Under the pieces are notes generated by a model that worked only from the letters and a program-made list of their open reading frames with translations, searched no databases and had not been told where the DNA came from. A DNA stretch of 7,202 nucleotides, from NCBI GenBank assembly GCA_035628035.1, contig DASPKS010000165.1, forward strand, positions 1 to 7,202, given 5' to 3'. This document shows positions 6,630-7,202 of the stretch, in pieces (position 1 is the stretch's first letter; every line of letters begins with the position of its first letter). A program made the position numbers and the translations under genes. Source of the stretch: DASPKS01 sp035628035 (lineage in GTDB: Bacteria; Bacteroidota; Rhodothermia; Rhodothermales; Rubricoccaceae).

Positions 6630-7109
6630 ATGAAGAGTTTCATTAACAACCTTGCTGTCAGTGGCGCATGGGTTGGATCTGTGCTCAGCTGGGCTTACCC
6701 GGTGCTCATCGTGTCCCAGTTCAATGAGACATGCACTATGGGGGGAGGCGATGGTTATGACCTACCGCTCGTCTATCTCGTAGGGCTGAGCGTGGTTAGC
6801 CTTCCATTGCTCACGCTCTCGGCACTCGTGCGCAGCGGAGCAGAGTTACAAGTACGCTGGAGCGTACCAATCTTCCTTCTCGTTCCGCTCATTCTTGTGT
6901 TGCCTCATGCCTACGCGACCACAGTATCAGGCCACCACATCTGCGGGCCCGAATTCAACAGCTACATGGCTTACGACGCCTACTACCGCTGGCACTACCC
7001 TACGCAATGGGGCTTGGCACTCTTGGTAAGCACGGCAGCGGTGTTGCCCTTGATTATTCGTAGGAGTCGGTGCTTGCCCCTCGAAGAGGGACAGCAGCGG
7101 GTTGTCTGA
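6630..7109 (+). CDS. Small four-helix membrane protein of unknown function, atypical codon use
   Basis: I do not recognise this 159-residue protein. It has four hydrophobic segments: about 8-29, 45-67, 78-97 and 126-143. Charges (RSGAELQVR after helix 2, RRSR after helix 4) put the N- and C-termini and the middle loop in the cytoplasm. The two outer loops then each contain one Cys (Cys-35 and Cys-105), which could form a disulfide; His-102 and His-103 sit beside Cys-105, and the loop is Tyr-rich (110-123). The ATG at 6630 is nine bases after the prmA stop with no clear ribosome binding site, so it may depend on prmA read-through. Codon use differs from its neighbours: CTT, ATT, GTA, GCA, CTA and TTA are used freely. 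This and the flanking copies of the prmA tail point to later arrival. It is intact with a TGA stop, so it is probably expressed. Confidence 0.8.
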   Translation: MKSFINNLAVSGAWVGSVLSWAYPVLIVSQFNETCTMGGGDGYDLPLVYLVGLSVVSLPLLTLSALVRSGAELQVRWSVPIFLLVPLILVLPHAYATTVSGHHICGPEFNSYMAYDAYYRWHYPTQWGLALLVSTAAVLPLIIRRSRCLPLEEGQQRVV

Positions 7110-7154
7110 GTGCGCAGAAGGTAGGAGATTGGTCCGTTGCCGCCCGCCGTCGGT

Positions 7155-7202
7155 GCCGGCTCGCCGTGCAGGCCAAGGACGTCGGGGGGGTGGGCCTGCG
7201 TG
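7155..7202 (+). pseudogene. Decayed duplicate of the prmA 3' end, continuing past the window
   Basis: By hand alignment, 7155-7202 matches 6558-6611: about 45 of 48 aligned bases are identical once a one-base and roughly five further bases of deletion are allowed. The longest exact stretch is TCGCCGTGCAGGCC (7161-7174), followed by AGGACGT and TGGGCCTG. The first indel breaks the reading frame, so LAVQAKDV can be read only in one frame and WACV only in another. It is therefore not a functional PrmA C-terminus. Weak similarity (GCCGCCC at 7139-7145) may extend it leftwards. The right end is cut by the window. Confidence 0.75.

Noticed and set aside
7110..7154. Possible att site or terminator right after the membrane gene
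   Set aside because: No inverted repeat, T-run or tRNA-like sequence is visible in this short stretch; only the prmA-like tail after it is supported.

Overview
The window is very GC-rich bacterial DNA with strongly GC-biased third codon positions, frequent GTG/TTG starts and no obvious Shine-Dalgarno motifs. The protein families (SpoIIE/STAS/RsbW-type signalling, an FG-GAP propeller protein, PrmA) and the protein style suggest a Rhodothermota/Bacteroidota-like marine or halotolerant bacterium, for example a relative of Rubrivirga or Rubricoccus. That placement is an impression from composition and style; no marker gene was compared.

Layout. Positions 1-605 (minus) hold the N-terminal 201 codons of a secreted FG-GAP/integrin-alpha-type beta-propeller protein that runs off the left edge. 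Positions 668-3746 (minus) hold a compact three-gene operon, transcribed leftwards: a membrane GAF-SpoIIE (PP2C) phosphatase, a STAS anti-anti-sigma protein, and an RsbW-family ATPase. The genes overlap at both junctions (GTGA and TGATG), so translation is probably coupled. A 173-bp divergent gap (3747-3919) separates the operon from a rightward gene (3920-5713). That gene encodes a membrane-anchored protein built almost entirely of four diverged copies of a ~120-residue domain that I do not recognise. A 73-bp gap dominated by an imperfect palindrome with a purine-rich and a pyrimidine-rich arm leads into prmA (5787-6620, ribosomal protein L11 methyltransferase). Nine bases later comes a small four-helix membrane protein gene (6630-7109) with clearly different, less GC-biased codon use. 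The last ~50 bases (7155-7202) are a decayed copy of the 3' end of prmA.

How the genes fit together. The operon is a complete partner-switching module: a sensed signal activates the phosphatase, which dephosphorylates the STAS protein, which then captures the RsbW-like protein and releases its target. No sigma factor is encoded here, so the target lies elsewhere or is not a sigma factor. The RsbW-like protein has His where the family normally has the adenine-contacting Asp of the DxG motif, which raises doubt about its ATP use. The most unusual features are the prmA tail duplication flanking the atypical membrane gene, which looks like an insertion scar or tandem duplication at the 3' end of a housekeeping gene, and the four-unit repeat protein divergent from the signalling operon.
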